A DNA stretch of 64,000 nucleotides from Bactrocera neohumeralis (lineage: Eukaryota > Arthropoda > Insecta > Diptera > Tephritidae). The translations under genes were made by a program, and so were the position numbers. The stretch lies in NCBI RefSeq assembly GCF_024586455.1, contig NC_065923.1, positions 67,057,076 through 67,121,075 on the forward strand, written 5' to 3'. The notes beneath the pieces are model-generated. The model worked only from the letters and a program-made list of their open reading frames with translations, was not told the origin of the DNA and did no database searches. Positions 34,475 to 48,140 of the stretch are shown piece after piece (position 1 is the first letter of the stretch; every line of letters starts with the position of its first letter).

Positions 34475-37105
34475 ACAGAAAACACACGAAAAAGAAAACG
34501 CTTAGGGGCACTTTATCGCAAAATTGCCTTATCAAAGTAAATAAAATCTAACCGAATTTCAGCTGAAAAGCTACGTAATCGGCGAAAGCAGGTGCTACAA
34601 CAACAAGAACTATATATACATATGTTTACATAATTTTGTGCAAACAAGTGTGAGTGTATGCAGTGGCGCATTGCAACGAAAATGTGTTAGACAAGTTTCG
34701 CTCTTCGATTGTTTGTTTGCGTCTTGGCACTTAAGTTGAAAGGTAAGTAGAACGCGAGCAGCGACTTAACAGACACGTGTACTTATGTGTGTGTGTGTGT
34801 GTGTAAGTTTACTTAGGTAAAATACGTTTTAAATATGCAGAACCACTCAAGCAAACAAAAACGCACACATATATACATAAACATTTATAAATTATCACAT
34901 GTGGCACCCTTTAGCATCCCTATATGAATCTGTGTGTCAGTGTCTCTATGTGTGGGTGTGTTGGTTAGCAGTTACCTAACCATACGCTAAATTCTCGCTC
35001 CATTTAGCGCCACTGGCACTTACTTCTCCGTGCCTCTAATCATGGTTGGCAACTCTGCATGCCAGCACAAATCTGACACTGGTGCAGTCTACATTCAGGC
35101 GCTGGCTCGTCTTCACATCCAGGCTTGTTGACTTTCATTTAAGCAGGTAAGTTTTCGCGATGCCTTGCTTGCCGGTATTATTGCAGCAAAATTTGTTTGC
35201 TTATATGCATATGCATATACTTATATACATATTCTAATTTATCCACTTTTTCTTGTTGAAACTCATACACACACATACTCGTTCATTTTTTTTTCTTTGC
35301 TTTCTGGTTAGCATTTCTTTATGAGCGTGCATTAGTTGACTAAGCTATTCAAATTAATGAGCACTTATGTGCAAAGCAACCGATAAAGTTTATATAATTA
35401 CGTAAGCAGATTCGAAGAAGAGAAAGGAGTGCGCTTTGCATACATATGTACCCAAATTTTCTGATATTGAGAGTGATTTACATACATTACGAGTATATAT
35501 TATTAAAAGAAATATAAACGAGAAATTAGGGTAAGTAAAAACTGTCTTAATATGGCCTAGAAATTTATAGTTAAGAACTTTATATGTGTAGCAAATTGAA
35601 AAAGATCACCAAACTGATCAAGAGTAAGCTTTCGAACTAGTTCAATTAAAATAAATATAAAAGTTGCCATTATATTAACTGCTGATCATTCATATTAGGA
35701 ATTCGTCAGCTTTAATCATATGGTGATCCGTGGGCTTTACAGTTAGAACTTATGTATTAGGTTTTACTGTCCCACAATCAGAGCAAGTTATATAGCAAGT
35801 TTATGCTGAACCTCAATCGAAAGATAAAACGTCAGAGATTTGAGTCATATTCTTAGCATAGCCAATGACTGCCATATATGGCTGACATATCAGGAGATTA
35901 TCGAAAATCTGAAAAGTCTGCTAAGTTTCTCCTCGATGGCCAAAGAAGGAACATAGTAGCAAAAAAGCAGGATTTTAAAATATAAAAATGATTTTACTTT
36001 TCCAAATTCCAAGTTATAACTGCCAAAGAGATGTCTACGCCAATAAGAGGAGAATACATTTCAAATAACTACCTACAGTCGACAGAGGTAGAACCATCAC
36101 AACTACAGAAAAGTGCAACTTACTAAGCGCCAGAAGCTGCTTCTGTATCGGCAGTTGGTTAGCTCTCGTTGAGCTTTCGTGAGACTCAGATGTCAGACGA
36201 TCAACATACGGTCCGATTCCGAAAGCTATGTATTAAAGGAAGTTAATCTAGTTGTAATTTAAACCAGGGATATTGATATTTTCTGGCATCAATGAAACTT
36301 TTGTATATTAAATATTTGTCGGAATTATATTTAAAATGCACATATGCCTATAATCAATATTAACGATATAACCTGAAAATTTTCAGTTCTACTGTGCGTA
36401 GTTTTGTGCACAAAAATTGTTTTCATATTTTTACAAATTTTTCAAATGAAAAGAATGTGATTTTCACTACTTTTGTCTGAAAATACTTGGTGGTTTTCGG
36501 CTATTTAATTGTTGTATTTTTGGATAATCCTTCTGTAGTATATGGAAGCTAGTCGGAATTTGCACTTTTGAAGCTACTCCTCTTTTATTAGTGTGTGTGT
36601 AAGTACAAATATCTTATCTTGAAAGCACATTGTACTCTTGTCTTTAATTACATTTGCTCGCAGGCATAATTTATACAACTATATGTAGCATATATATATA
36701 TATATAGAGAGAGAGTATGTAGTATGTATTAGCATACAAACACTTATCTAGTGAAATTTTACTTATGGCTGCATATTTATGCGAAAACTTTGCATCAATA
36801 TAGTAATCCTCAGAAAATCCCGTTATTGAAAACTATATAATCGCTTAAATATTTCAAGTGTGTATGTATTTAGGCATAAATACCTATGTGTTTAGAATGT
36901 TCGGTAAGTTTGGTTAAAGTTAAGTTGAACTGCAGTTCAAGTTCAGTTTCAGTTAAATAAAAAATCTGGATTAACTTTTGTGTGTGAAAATAAATAGATT
37001 TTTGAAAGTATTTATAATATTTTGCATATGCAGAATTACAGGCAAACATAATTACCTTAAGGAGTCTTATGTAACTTTTTGTGGTCTGTACAGCCATATT
37101 GTCTT
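34475..37105. other. non-coding stretch
   Basis: A GT microsatellite lies at about 34,787-34,805, and an AT then AG microsatellite near 36,692-36,716. A perfect donor-like CAG|GTAAGT lies at 35,144-35,152, but no exon can be assembled with it. A 16-bp match (TGTCTACGCCAATAAG) to the 3' end of the 59.5 kb non-LTR element lies near 36,032-36,047 and may be a tiny remnant. Confidence 0.45.
34787..34805 (+). repeat. GT dinucleotide microsatellite
   Basis: About nine GT units in a row beside TATGTGTG sequence. Confidence 0.9.
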
Positions 37106-37108
37106 CAT

Positions 37109-37835
37109 TTAAGGGAGTGGTCTAGAACCCTCAAATTAAGGGTGTTTTCTGGATTTTTTTTTCAAGGATTGAAAAAAGAGCAATCAATTTAAAATTTTTA
37201 CAGTTTTTTTATACACTTATGAAAAGTACAAAAATATTTTTTTGTTAAATAAAAAAAAATTTAACAATATTAAAAACGGCGTCCAAAAAAAGCTATCATA
37301 AAAAGTGACTCCCGGTGCCGTTGTTGATTTTGACTCTTCAGAACATCTGAAACATAAAAACCAAATAAATTATGAATCAGTAGGAGTGCAGCTATCGCTG
37401 GGACTACAACCAAAAAAAATTGAAAATTAAAAAAATTTCGCGCTTTTGAAGTTCAGATTCTGAAAACAGCTATTTTTGGACCAGTTTTAGATCGAAAAAA
37501 ATCGAAATTCTTAAAATTAAAATTTGATCGTAGTCCCAGCGATAGATATTGATCTTATAAACACCATATTAAAATTTCAAGTGATTCAGATGGCTAGTTT
37601 TTTTTTGTTCATCAACGGCACGCCGAAAAAAGTAGTTTTGAGATAAATGACGTACAAAGCATCCATTCATTGAGCCCCTCGACCGCGCGCTACCTGCTAA
37701 AACGGCTGTAGAAGCTAAAATAATGTGAATATCCTTCCAAAAATTTTACAGTATATTCTTAAAGGACTATACTTTTGAACTATCAAAAAAATCGTTTTTT
37801 TTTTTTTTTAATTCTAGACCACCAGGACCCCCTAA
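37109..37835. mobile_element. fold-back (long degenerate palindrome) repeat element
   Basis: The ends are related in inverted order: TTAAGGGAGTGGTCTAGAA (left) and TTCTAGACCACCAGGACCCC then CTAAG (right). Inside, further pairs occur in mirrored order. TGCCGTTGTTGA (about 37,319) faces TCATCAACGGCA (about 37,608). CTATCGCTGGGACTAC (37,391-37,406) faces its perfect complement GTAGTCCCAGCGATAG (about 37,530-37,545). The element is thus one 727-bp palindrome, decayed in its A/T-rich parts, centred near 37,465. No coding capacity. The left TTAA and right CTAA hint at a TTAA target site, but the right side is not exact. Confidence 0.65.
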
Positions 37836-40240
37836 GTATTTAGCTTTACGAATGTCGTAAAATATTAATTTTTTTTTGGTTCCATTTGTAATACCTAAAA
37901 GGGATGCTAGTGTATTCCTTAATTTTAGACACTTGGTATTTTCTTTGACCTTTCTAGGATATATTTTTAGATAAATAGTCGACATAAGAAAGAAACAAAT
38001 ATTGATAGAAATTAGCATAAAAGAAGAAAAAACGTTAGTAAGCCGTTAACAATTTTTCTCTCTAAGCTAAAAAAAAAACTCGCTGATACACTTATAACTC
38101 TGAAATTTGATTTAATTATCTTCCAAATCAAGTTCAAATTTTCGAAAAATAATGCAAACATTTGATTTTCCAAGTAAAGAAAAATATATCCATTTCCTTT
38201 TATCAAAATAAGTTTCATCAGCTGAAACTGAAAGACCGAAGAAATTTAATAGAAACCAGTAAGGAAGTGCTTAGTTCTAATGCAACCGAATATTGCAATT
38301 TGCAAGGCTCAAAGTCGGAAAAACTTCTTTCCCAATTTCGGTAGTATATCTGACAGGTTGGCCGACATTTGTGGTAAAAACTTCGCTTTAAGAACTGGGC
38401 TCCACATATTCGGTATCTGGGTGCTTAATAGTTTTGCTTTGCTTTAGACAATTTTTGGTTATGCCGCCTTAAGCATAATTCAAAGGTATTATTTTTGCAA
38501 AGTATTATACAATTATATTATTTGATGCTTTATTTATACATTGAAAAGTGAAAGAATCAGATAGAATTTCAAATTGTGTTATATGGGAAGTAGGTGCGGT
38601 TGTAGTCTGATTTTATAATCAAACCAATACTCTAACAAAATATTGTCAGTATAATATTACTCGCCGAACTTGGTTGAGATTGGCTAAGCAGGTCTTGAGA
38701 TATGGATTCTCGTTGCAATTTAAAAATCTAATTTATATGTATCCCTTTGGTAAATCGACGAAACTGGAAGACATAAGTTAATTGAAAATTTCTGTAAGGA
38801 GCCTGTATAAATAGTCGTTGACTTTTGTGGACTGACTTTTAAATTCGGCATAAATTCGCGTTAAATGAGTTCTTATGTACGAGGTTCTTGTCTTTCCGTT
38901 TACTCTAGAGAATTATGATATCGAAAGATACTTCACATTGAAGATTTATACGCTCTAATTGACGTCTCTAATTTGGATCATGGAAAATTTTCAAGATTCG
39001 AATATCCATTCGTAGAAGTGTGTGCAGGAAAGGTCGACAGGACGGCGGTGATTTTATTCTTTCTAAGTGTAATAATAGATACAGTTGTCTTGTTGTACAG
39101 GTCAGTTACGAAAATATAAAGCAGCGAAAATGATCATCCACGAATACTAAACCAACGTTAAAGGTAACGGAAAATGGAAAATTTCATAAAATATATTTAA
39201 TTTTTTGACAGACACAAAAATATACTTATACTTATAAAGGCCTGTAAGTGCCCTACGAACAATGGAAAAATGAACGTTTATAATAACATGGAGGAGGCAC
39301 TCGTTGCATGCCACTACAATGTGGCCTAACTTTGCGCTCTTCATTTGCCTACTCCATGCGCTCTACATGACGATGGGACCACTTTGTAGCCAAGAGGGCG
39401 CACACTGATTCATACATATGTATATACATACATATCATATATATACATGCACATTCATATTTATAGACAACCAAGCCGGGTATGAATCTTTTCGCACACG
39501 CGCGCTACATCATGTGGCAACCACTGTCAACCGTCATATAAACCCTCGCACACATACATATACAAGTATAAATGAATGTGTGTGTGTGCTTCGTGCACTT
39601 CAACGCTTCAACACGTTGCACGGTAAATTCACAATACGAGGCGGAAACTACGCCATATTGTCTGTCAACCATTATAGTCGCACAAACGGAAAAACGTGTT
39701 AAAATCCACCTCCGCGTTGTAAATGAGCATTACAGTGCTGCTGCGCTAGCGAAAGGTGTGCTGGAAAGTGAGAGGAGCTTGGTGAGAAGTGGGCGCAGTG
39801 GCAGCTGTGTGTCACAACGTTGCTCGTAACGGTAGTGGCAACACGCTGTTCCGGTATTGCTGTCGCTTGTAGGCGTTGACACTGCGAAAATGCAATCACT
39901 GCCATTGCTGCTTGGTCCATGTTGCTGCGTTTTTCTTTTCACATTTTGCCAATGCAAGCGAGCGAGAATTAATTGTTGTGTGGTAGAATGTGTGTGGAAC
40001 ATAATCAGATCTATTTTTTTCCGGCAGAACACGAATGAAATTGAAGTAAACTTGTTTTTGGAGTATTTTTGCAGCATTATATGCGAAAATTTCTAAACAA
40101 AAAGCATTGCTGGGTATTGCACGAGAACACATTTCCCATAGATATAGTAGAGTGAATGCTGAAATTTTTTTGAGTTTAAAGCACCGCTTTATAAACAAAT
40201 TTGAGTTATTCAAAGTAGCGTACTCCCGTAATTTGAAAAA
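37836..40240. other. non-coding stretch
   Basis: No exon supported. Around 38,570-38,730, the words ACTCGCCGAACTTGGTTGAG and GGTCTTGAGATATGGATTC resemble a dispersed fly repeat, at low confidence. Around 39,690-39,930 is a less AT-rich patch with overlapping short frames on both strands and no recognised domain. Confidence 0.4.
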
Positions 40241-40269
40241 AATGTAAAACAAAGCTTTCACGTATACTC

Positions 40270-40870
40270 GTATTTTAGAGATGAAAGCTCGGCTCAGAAG
40301 GCGTGCAAATATGAAAAAATATTTAAGTAAAAATAAAGTGCACGTTCATCAAATGTAACCTCTTCCAAACAAAGGGAGAATTTTTTCATGTCTACTTTAT
40401 AATTGAAAGCTCTGCTCAAAAGGCATGCATTTCAGAATAAAAGCACAACTATTTTAGGAATTCATCGATTTATTTTGGTAAGCAAAAATATTAAAAACCA
40501 ATATAAAAATCTCTAAAGAAAAAGTTGGACAAAGCCTTGTCGTATATTATCTTTTAAGATCTTTTAAAAATGTGCAAAACTTTCACGTCACATATATTTT
40601 GAAGATAAAAGCTTTGCTCAGAAAACATGGTATAATTAAAAAATGATTTCAGTAAAAATAAAGAACGTCACACACCATAGTGGATGAATCTAACCAATCT
40701 CTTCGAAAAAGATGTCATTTTAAAGACGAAGCTCTCTTCATATTTTAAGTATGAAAGCATAAGCGACTTTGCCATATATCGATATTTACCGTTAAGCAAA
40801 ACCCTTAAAAAATATTTCACTTAAAATAAAGAACGTAACATACCATCGACCATAAACGCAACCAAAATCA
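40270..40870. repeat. decayed direct repeats, GAAAGCTCTGCTCAGAAGGCATG type
   Basis: The words ATGAAAGCTCGGCTCAGAAG (about 40,280), TTGAAAGCTCTGCTCAAAAG (about 40,405) and ATAAAAGCTTTGCTCAGAAA (about 40,605) head diverged units. A second shared word, AGTAAAAATAAAG...CACG/CACAC (about 40,327 and 40,652) with the variant CTTAAAATAAAGAACGTAAC (about 40,820), follows in three of them. The spacing is irregular. Confidence 0.55.
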
Positions 40871-40874
40871 ATAA

Positions 40875-43800
40875 TAAGTTTAATACATACTATCGTATCG
40901 TATCGTCATTTGACAGAGTATGAACGGTGGAGTCAATCATTGGCTTTAGAGTGGAGATAAAAAGAAAATGGCTGAGCAAGCAGACGTACTAAAGCCATCT
41001 TTAGGCGTATTTCCCTCGATTAACACTATACATCTTTTAAAAATAGTCTGAATTTGAGCTTGAGGTATTGAGGATTGAGCTTCATTCGCTAATGATGACT
41101 AAGTACTTTACCGGCCTCATCATGTATTCAAAGCTCTGTCAAACTAGCACCGACTACTTTTATAGTCAGAACTCTTAAAAAGCAAAGGCTAAGCTGAGCG
41201 TTCATTCCGTATGGTATTATGACTCAATATGATAAGATTGTTGAAAATAATAATATTTCTGTTAAGATTTCTGCCAGTCATACTCCCACAGCTTATCCCT
41301 TTTTAACAAATAATACTGATGATTTCATTCGCATATTTATTATTACCTAACCCCTAAACTTATTTAACATATTTCCTTTCCACTGCTTAAAGTAGTTCCT
41401 CCTTTTTAGTTCCACAAAACATAAGTATCCCATGAATATATCCGAATTAGACTGACAAGTTTGCGGTAATAATCCTGTTATTTCTATCAGCTGCTTATAG
41501 CGGCAATCCCATGTCGTTCTAACGCACACTGACACCTACGAAAGTGACGCGCCCCCAGTATGTATGTCGACTTAATGAACCATCGCACTTGAGTGTTTTT
41601 CCCCTCTTTGTCTGACTCTCCATTATAATCATAGCGATTCCGGTGACTCATCATGAGCATCATCAATTCAGAATTTATGCGCTGGCACCGGCAACACATA
41701 TCTGAAACCGAAAATGGCAACCACGACACTTCCAACAAGACCGCATAGGTTGGCTGGCGTCAAAAAGGTGCGAATGCTGTATGAATTAAGCGAGCAAGAG
41801 CAGCGCAGTATAATTGAGTGACGATGAGGAAGTTTTCGCACAACGAAATGTTCGAAAAATTCTGCCATCCGCAGGGAGCAAGTCGCAACGGCTGTCATAT
41901 GCGCAAAAGTATATGCTATTTTGAACGTATCTTTATGTAGTATATGTATATAAGCGTGTCTCTATGTTTGGAGTTAAACACTATCTAAGCATAAGTGCAA
42001 ATGCATACAGCTTAGAGCAAATATTCAGGGAAAATGCTAGGAGGTGAGCTAAGAGCACTCAAACACGTCATCGTGTATAAGCACTAATATGTACCACCTA
42101 GATTTGATGGCGATGCAGGTTATATGTAAAAATGTGGTGTATATGTGTATGTATGTAGAGTAAGTGGATGAATAAGTACCCAGGACGAATAATTCCAATT
42201 CGTTAAGGAAAGATCAAGTTTTAGCGAAACTGGAACTCATGTGAGCTCTTTGAACATTGAACAGTTTACAATCAAAACGCCTTTATAAAAAACTGATTGG
42301 GAGTAAAACTAAAAATATTGCTCATCTTCTTAACCAATTATACGCAACAAAGCTTGGTGCAGCAATTTGATAGAGCGATCGGCCGATATGTATTTCGCTA
42401 AGCCTTCAAAAACTTGTTTATCAACAGAGAGATATACCAATATTCATTCGAAAATTTGATAACTACCCAAATATAAAAGTTCTAGTTGATGAGGATAAGA
42501 AGAAACCTTAGCAAAGTTAGACATCATGCGAGCTTTTCGAATATTAATGGTAATAACCCAATCTGGCGACTATTAAAACTTTTAAAATCTAACTGCTATT
42601 AAATTTATTCTCTTCTTCTTAACTAAGTATATACAGTTCACAAGTTCAAAGAGTTAGAAAAGGATTAATTAAGATTGAAAGCTTTGGTACCAATTTTATA
42701 GATACCGATCAAGAGCTATTCTAATAAGTTGTAGAAAATTTAATGACACAAATAGAACTATAATTTAGACACCATGAGTATTGAGGGACGCTTAATAAAA
42801 GGAAAATGAGGCCTCAGGTAGATTAGTGTCACTATACTTACTTTTTTTCAAAGCGTACAAGTATATACGAATAATAGACATAATAAAAGCTGATCCTCAC
42901 AACAAATGTCAAGAGTAGTATCAAAGGCTTGAAAATTATGAAAGCCCAGATCCATTGATCCCGTGCCAAAATGCAAGAAGACTATCTTATGCTTATGAGC
43001 TTATACTTCTTTCCCTGGTTCCAGCTTTGAAAGCTTGGACATTGAAAGCAATTACGGTGCAGCCTTTTCTGAGCTTTCCATTGAAAAATACTGAGTAATA
43101 TGTCTAGATGCTCGTAAAAAAGCTCAGGAGTCTTAAAAATATTTCAATGAGTAGAAGCGACGAAATTGCTTTAAAGATGTCTAGTGTGTGTTGGAAGTAC
43201 TAAGTAGAAAATTTTATAAATTCTAAAGAGGAGCCCCTCTTACTACCATTGTAATCCATTTTTTCGGTGACTGGATGATTTTTTACCTATCCGATACTCA
43301 AATAGCACAAGCATGTTTCAAATTTAGTAGCGCTAAAAAAAGCTATATGTCTCATGAGTAAAATATGTGTCGTGAGTAAAATATCACTATATGGCTGTTG
43401 GATCCCAAGGTTAAGACCACGTTCAACCAATCGAACAAGTGCCTGCTTTTGAGTATCAAAATCAATTAATTTCCTACAGGCTGCATTCAATTTATTCCCT
43501 ACATATTTTAAGTACTGAAGAACACACCACCATACCTGTATATTGCCTTCAAAGCGCTTCCATCATATATCCTTAGCTAATAGCTACACATGTACTTGCT
43601 TTATAAATTTGGATTTGCTTTCTAGCTTATCACCGTTTCATGGTTGTTGCTTATTTCTTACCATTTTTTTTAGTATCAGCTTAGTCTTTTTTTCTGAAAA
43701 AAGTTCATTTCAATGTAAAACCGTTTTACTTTTGCATAAAGTTGCTTATCATCGGCTTATGCCGTGTTAGCGCCGGCTTTCTGTCTCTTTACATACTCCC

Positions 43801-46800
43801 ACAAGCGCATTTTGTTCTCCTTTTCTTCAACATAACTGCCATGCGGGGTTTGTGTTGAGTAGCTTTCAGAAAAATATTTTTGTGTATTTGTGTGCATGTG
43901 TATTATAAATATTATATACGGTAAGTCTATTATAATTAAAAAGATGCTACTAAGTGGTGATGCATAAAGTTGGTTCGAGTACTTTTAAAGCATATTTTAT
44001 TCCACATATGAGCATGTTAAGTGGAGACATAGAGATGTGACTTGTCTCCTGCCCTGCTCTCCGGAAGTGAAATATCATCACTGACCTATCGACTGAGTGC
44101 ACATTTTCATTTTCATTCAGTGCCACCACTCAACCCACCATTAATTTTATCAGAATATGATTGTGTTATTGCCAGCCAACAACAAAAATATGTCATTAAA
44201 TTTAATATCTGAACGTCAAAACTTTTTCCCACATTTTCACTTAATTTACATTTTGATTGGGCAGCAGTGCCCCTTGCTGGAATATACTTCCATTGGCGCT
44301 ATATATACTCCTCGGTTGCGATATTTTTATAGGCAAAATTTTAATTAAATTTAAGTTTAATAACATTTTAACAGGCCAAAACTCACACACATATACAAAC
44401 AAGGGACAGCTCAAAATGAGAATGAGAGTATGTAAAACAAGGCGGCGCACCAGATCCAAAACTGAATGAGGCAGCCGAAAGTGATTAAGAAAGGAAATTT
44501 ATTACCCAACAGAAATGAGCTGTGGCGAACAACAAAAACAAAGCGTTTTCAAAGTACGGCGAGAAGCAAGCGGCAGATGCCGAAAAGGAAAACAAGCCAG
44601 TGCATAAGTAAGTAAATGGAAATCAAAAGAGATAGTGATATCGTGTGTGTGTTGCAAGTAGAAGACCGATAGTGCGGACTGGCTGGTTAAAATGACTGAA
44701 CAGCGTGGTAAGTGAATCAGGCCATTTGAATAAGCCGCAACAACGGCGACGTCGGCTACGGCGGCCACTGAAAGGAAAATCACACAGTCGTGATGGGAAA
44801 TTAAGAGGCGGGAACAACCTCAACGGGAGTATGTAGGTGGCAGCGAATGCGCAGCAGCAACAGCGGTCACGAGTGGAAACGGTAGTAGAAGTAAATTTAA
44901 AGTTTCACATGGAACGGATGGTATACTGTATACTTCTATGTAAGTAAGCTTTTGGCGGAAGTGAGAATGCGAGACAAGTACATTCACATACATACGAGCC
45001 CATATCAATGCACCAGAGTACTCTCCAGGAACTCAAACACATGAATGCGGACGGTTCTATAAGTACTTAGGCTAACCGTATGAGGGCGCCACTTACGCAA
45101 GAAAAAGTGACTTTTCGTAAACCGCAAATGTCAAAATTACAGTCGATGAGGATTCGTAATTTTGGTTTTACCGAGTATGGGAGCGATCGGGTTCGCGGAT
45201 TTTAGAAATATGGAAACCCGTCAATAAATCGGTTTCTGGTTTTAGAAGCAAAATTAAGAAGAGAAATCAAAAAGCATTCGAATGCTGAATATTATGACAA
45301 TTCTCATTCCTACATTTTGTTTTCAAACTTGAAGAAGTCTCCCGTTCTCCACTCAGGCTCTCATTTTTCTGGCGATATAAAAAATTGGAGCATGCCAGGG
45401 TCAAGTGTATTAAAGCAGTTGTATCTGCAAATAAATAACCTTATTACCAAAAGTTTTTGTTTAGGCTTGATACTTTCAAACGGCTCACATACCCCCGATT
45501 CTGTGGCAAAAGGAATATATGAATGAACCAACTTAATACAGCCATCAGGCAAAGCCGCAGGCTTAACGTAGGCGACAAACATGATTTAGTTGCCCTAACA
45601 AGAACATCCACACAAATACATACATAAATACATGTGTGTGGCATGCCACAATCTTTTGATAACAAGTCACGCATACAGCCACATATCCTCTACCACTCTT
45701 CTCGCCTCGCTATACCGCTCTTTATAAGCCTCAACATAGTGATACAATTTATTGACTACCCTGTGGACAGAATGGACAAACAGGAAATTTAATTTTGAGT
45801 AAGTGGTAGAAATTTAAGGATGGTGTGTGGAATGTGTGTGTTCCTTTTTTAATATTTATCAAGCACGCATTCATTGTTGTTGTTGACAGTCGTTATGTGC
45901 TTTGGATTAAGTGAATGTCAGCAGGTGCCATAGCTATGTTGCATGCAGCTTACTTGCGTTACTGTCATCGGTTGCGTGGCAATACTTATTCGTGTTTATG
46001 GTTAACGTGCGGTCAATAAAGAAAGGGTTAAGTGTCAGTTAAAAGGTTAACAAGATAGTTAAAGGCGCGTAGCAGTCGCTTGTTTTTGCTGACCCACAGC
46101 ACTTAGCTTGTGTAGTCATGTGATTAAATTGAACTAGGATAGTTCATTTGAAGAATATTTCTGGCAAAAAAGGGAAATTCGTACATTTTAGGAATTGTTG
46201 GAGCAGCAAGTTTGTTGTTGTTATGTTTTTGTATAAAAAAAATAAAAATAATTAATGTTTTAACCTTTCAACATAAATTTTGAAATTCTATGAATAAAGT
46301 TATAGAATTTTCAAGGAAATGGTGCTCAGAGAACTTTGACTCCATTCTCACTGTTACTAGCTGAGTAAAAATACGGTTCCATTAGTTACGTAGAACCGTC
46401 TACCGTGTGCACGGTATGGACTCAATTGACTCAAATCATAATTTCAGGATGAAATATGTCAGTCTTGAAAAGAGCAAACATTGCAGGCGATGAAATCTGT
46501 TGAATTAGAAGCCTCTACAATTAATTTTATATGTCATCACTGCCAATAATTTGTTTTGGAATCTGTTTTCAGTTTTTTGTTGCATTATCGTGGCATTTTA
46601 TTGCAGCCGTAACAGCTTATATTCAAAACATCAATAAAAAAGTATAATGACGTGATACATTAGATATTTTTATAGCCTTTTATGTTTCGCACTTGCTTTA
46701 ATGATGATTTTTCTGCACTATTTTCTTAATGATTTCGTTGTTTTTGACCAAAGTAGATCGATGATTTGCCTGTGGCAAGTTTTTGGCATCTCACACTAAC

Positions 46801-47875
46801 ATGTCACTAGCTAAATTGTGTTCAATAACATATGATAATGCTACAAAAGCAATGAACGTCCAAAATTTGCTTTAAAAATATGATTTAATGATTTTGAATG
46901 AAGGTAAGATATCTCTGAAAATATCAATTTTGAATAAAGGTAAAATACAAATTTGATCAATATAAACGAATCTATGAAAATATCAAAAAATGTATTGGAA
47001 GTACACATATTTTATGGAATTTTTTGTATGCGAAACCTTCTTGCAAAATAGATCTATTCACCGTATCACAATCAATGAAAACAAATGTTGAAATCACTTG
47101 AATTGAATTTTAGTTGCCAACATATTTACAATATTCGCCTTTCTCTGTTGCTCAGAGTCCAATAATGTATAGTCCTTAATGACACATGTGATGCATATGT
47201 TAGTTTGTACTTCAAATAGTCATTAATGATGAAAATGTTTAATTCTCAAATTCTTCTTCGGTTTGCATTTTAAATGGAGGAAGCCCGTATCTTCCTTTCT
47301 TTTACCAGTACTTGTAAGAGCTTAGTTCTGTGTATACCACCTTTTAATCTATTGCTTGTTTCACATTTTACTTTTTTCAAGCCATTACCTTTATTATCAA
47401 ACAAATTAAAGTGCAATTTTCAGCGAAGTTTTCACCGGCAGGCTTAATTACTCGCTTTGAGCTTCAATCACAGAGCACACGCACATCAATATGTTATATA
47501 AATACACATACTTGCTTTTACTAACTAAAATGTGTATGTATAGAAATTTACCGTCCACAGCTCTTTATACATACATATGTATTCATACATGAGAGGAAAT
47601 GTTTACAAACGCTTATGTTTTTATTGTATTTTGAACACTTATGCCTTCCTCTTGTGGTCGCAAACGACTTTATTTGTGTTGGTTTTTAAAATACTCACTT
47701 TTGAACTTTAAAGCTTTTAAAACTATCTGAAATTGCAAAAGTTGCATGAGTATATAAATATTGTATATAGATGGTATTATGTGGTTTCAGTAAGAGTTGA
47801 TGTACTGTATACAAAGAAACCATGTAAGAAAATATAATGAACAAATAAATGAGAAATGAGCGCCTAACATAATAC
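40875..47875. other. long non-coding stretch with a few exon-like signals
   Basis: Nothing could be assembled into a gene. Around 44,480-45,010 the sequence is purine-rich and less AT-rich, with an acceptor-like CCCAACAG (44,504-44,511) and two good donor-like GTAAGT sites (about 44,608 and 44,708). The second follows ATGACTGAACAGCGTG after an AAA context. Around 42,190-42,640 two diverged segments share CTTCTTAAC(C/T)AA and CATG(T/C)GAGCT words, which may be an old repeat. Confidence 0.4.
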
Positions 47876-48140
47876 GAGAGCTTTCACTAAAACCTATGAG
47901 GAACAAGAACTTTCACCAACTTTGAACGAATAGAGCTTTAACTAAGTATGTAGCACCAGAACTTTCACCAAGTAAAGGATATTAAAACTTTCAACTTGTG
48001 CGAGAGGCTCGATCTTTTACCAGGGTGAGCGATGGGAACACTTCATCAAGTTTGAGGGATTTACAATTTCACCAAGTTCAAGACAAAAGAGCTTTTCCTT
48101 AATACGATAGAACAGAGCTTTCAGTAAGTATGTAACATAA
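47876..48140. repeat. decayed short tandem repeat, GAGCTTTCACCAAGT type
   Basis: Nine variants of GARCTTTCACYAAGTATG occur about every 25-40 bp, for example GAACTTTCACCAACTTTGA, GAGCTTTAACTAAGTATG, GAACTTTCACCAAGTAAAG and GAGCTTTCAGTAAGTATG. Units have diverged strongly and vary in length. Confidence 0.6.

Noticed and set aside
39699..39930. Overlapping frames on both strands in a GC-richer patch
   Set aside because: Four frames of similar length in one place with no domain; a consequence of low stop-codon density in GC-richer DNA.
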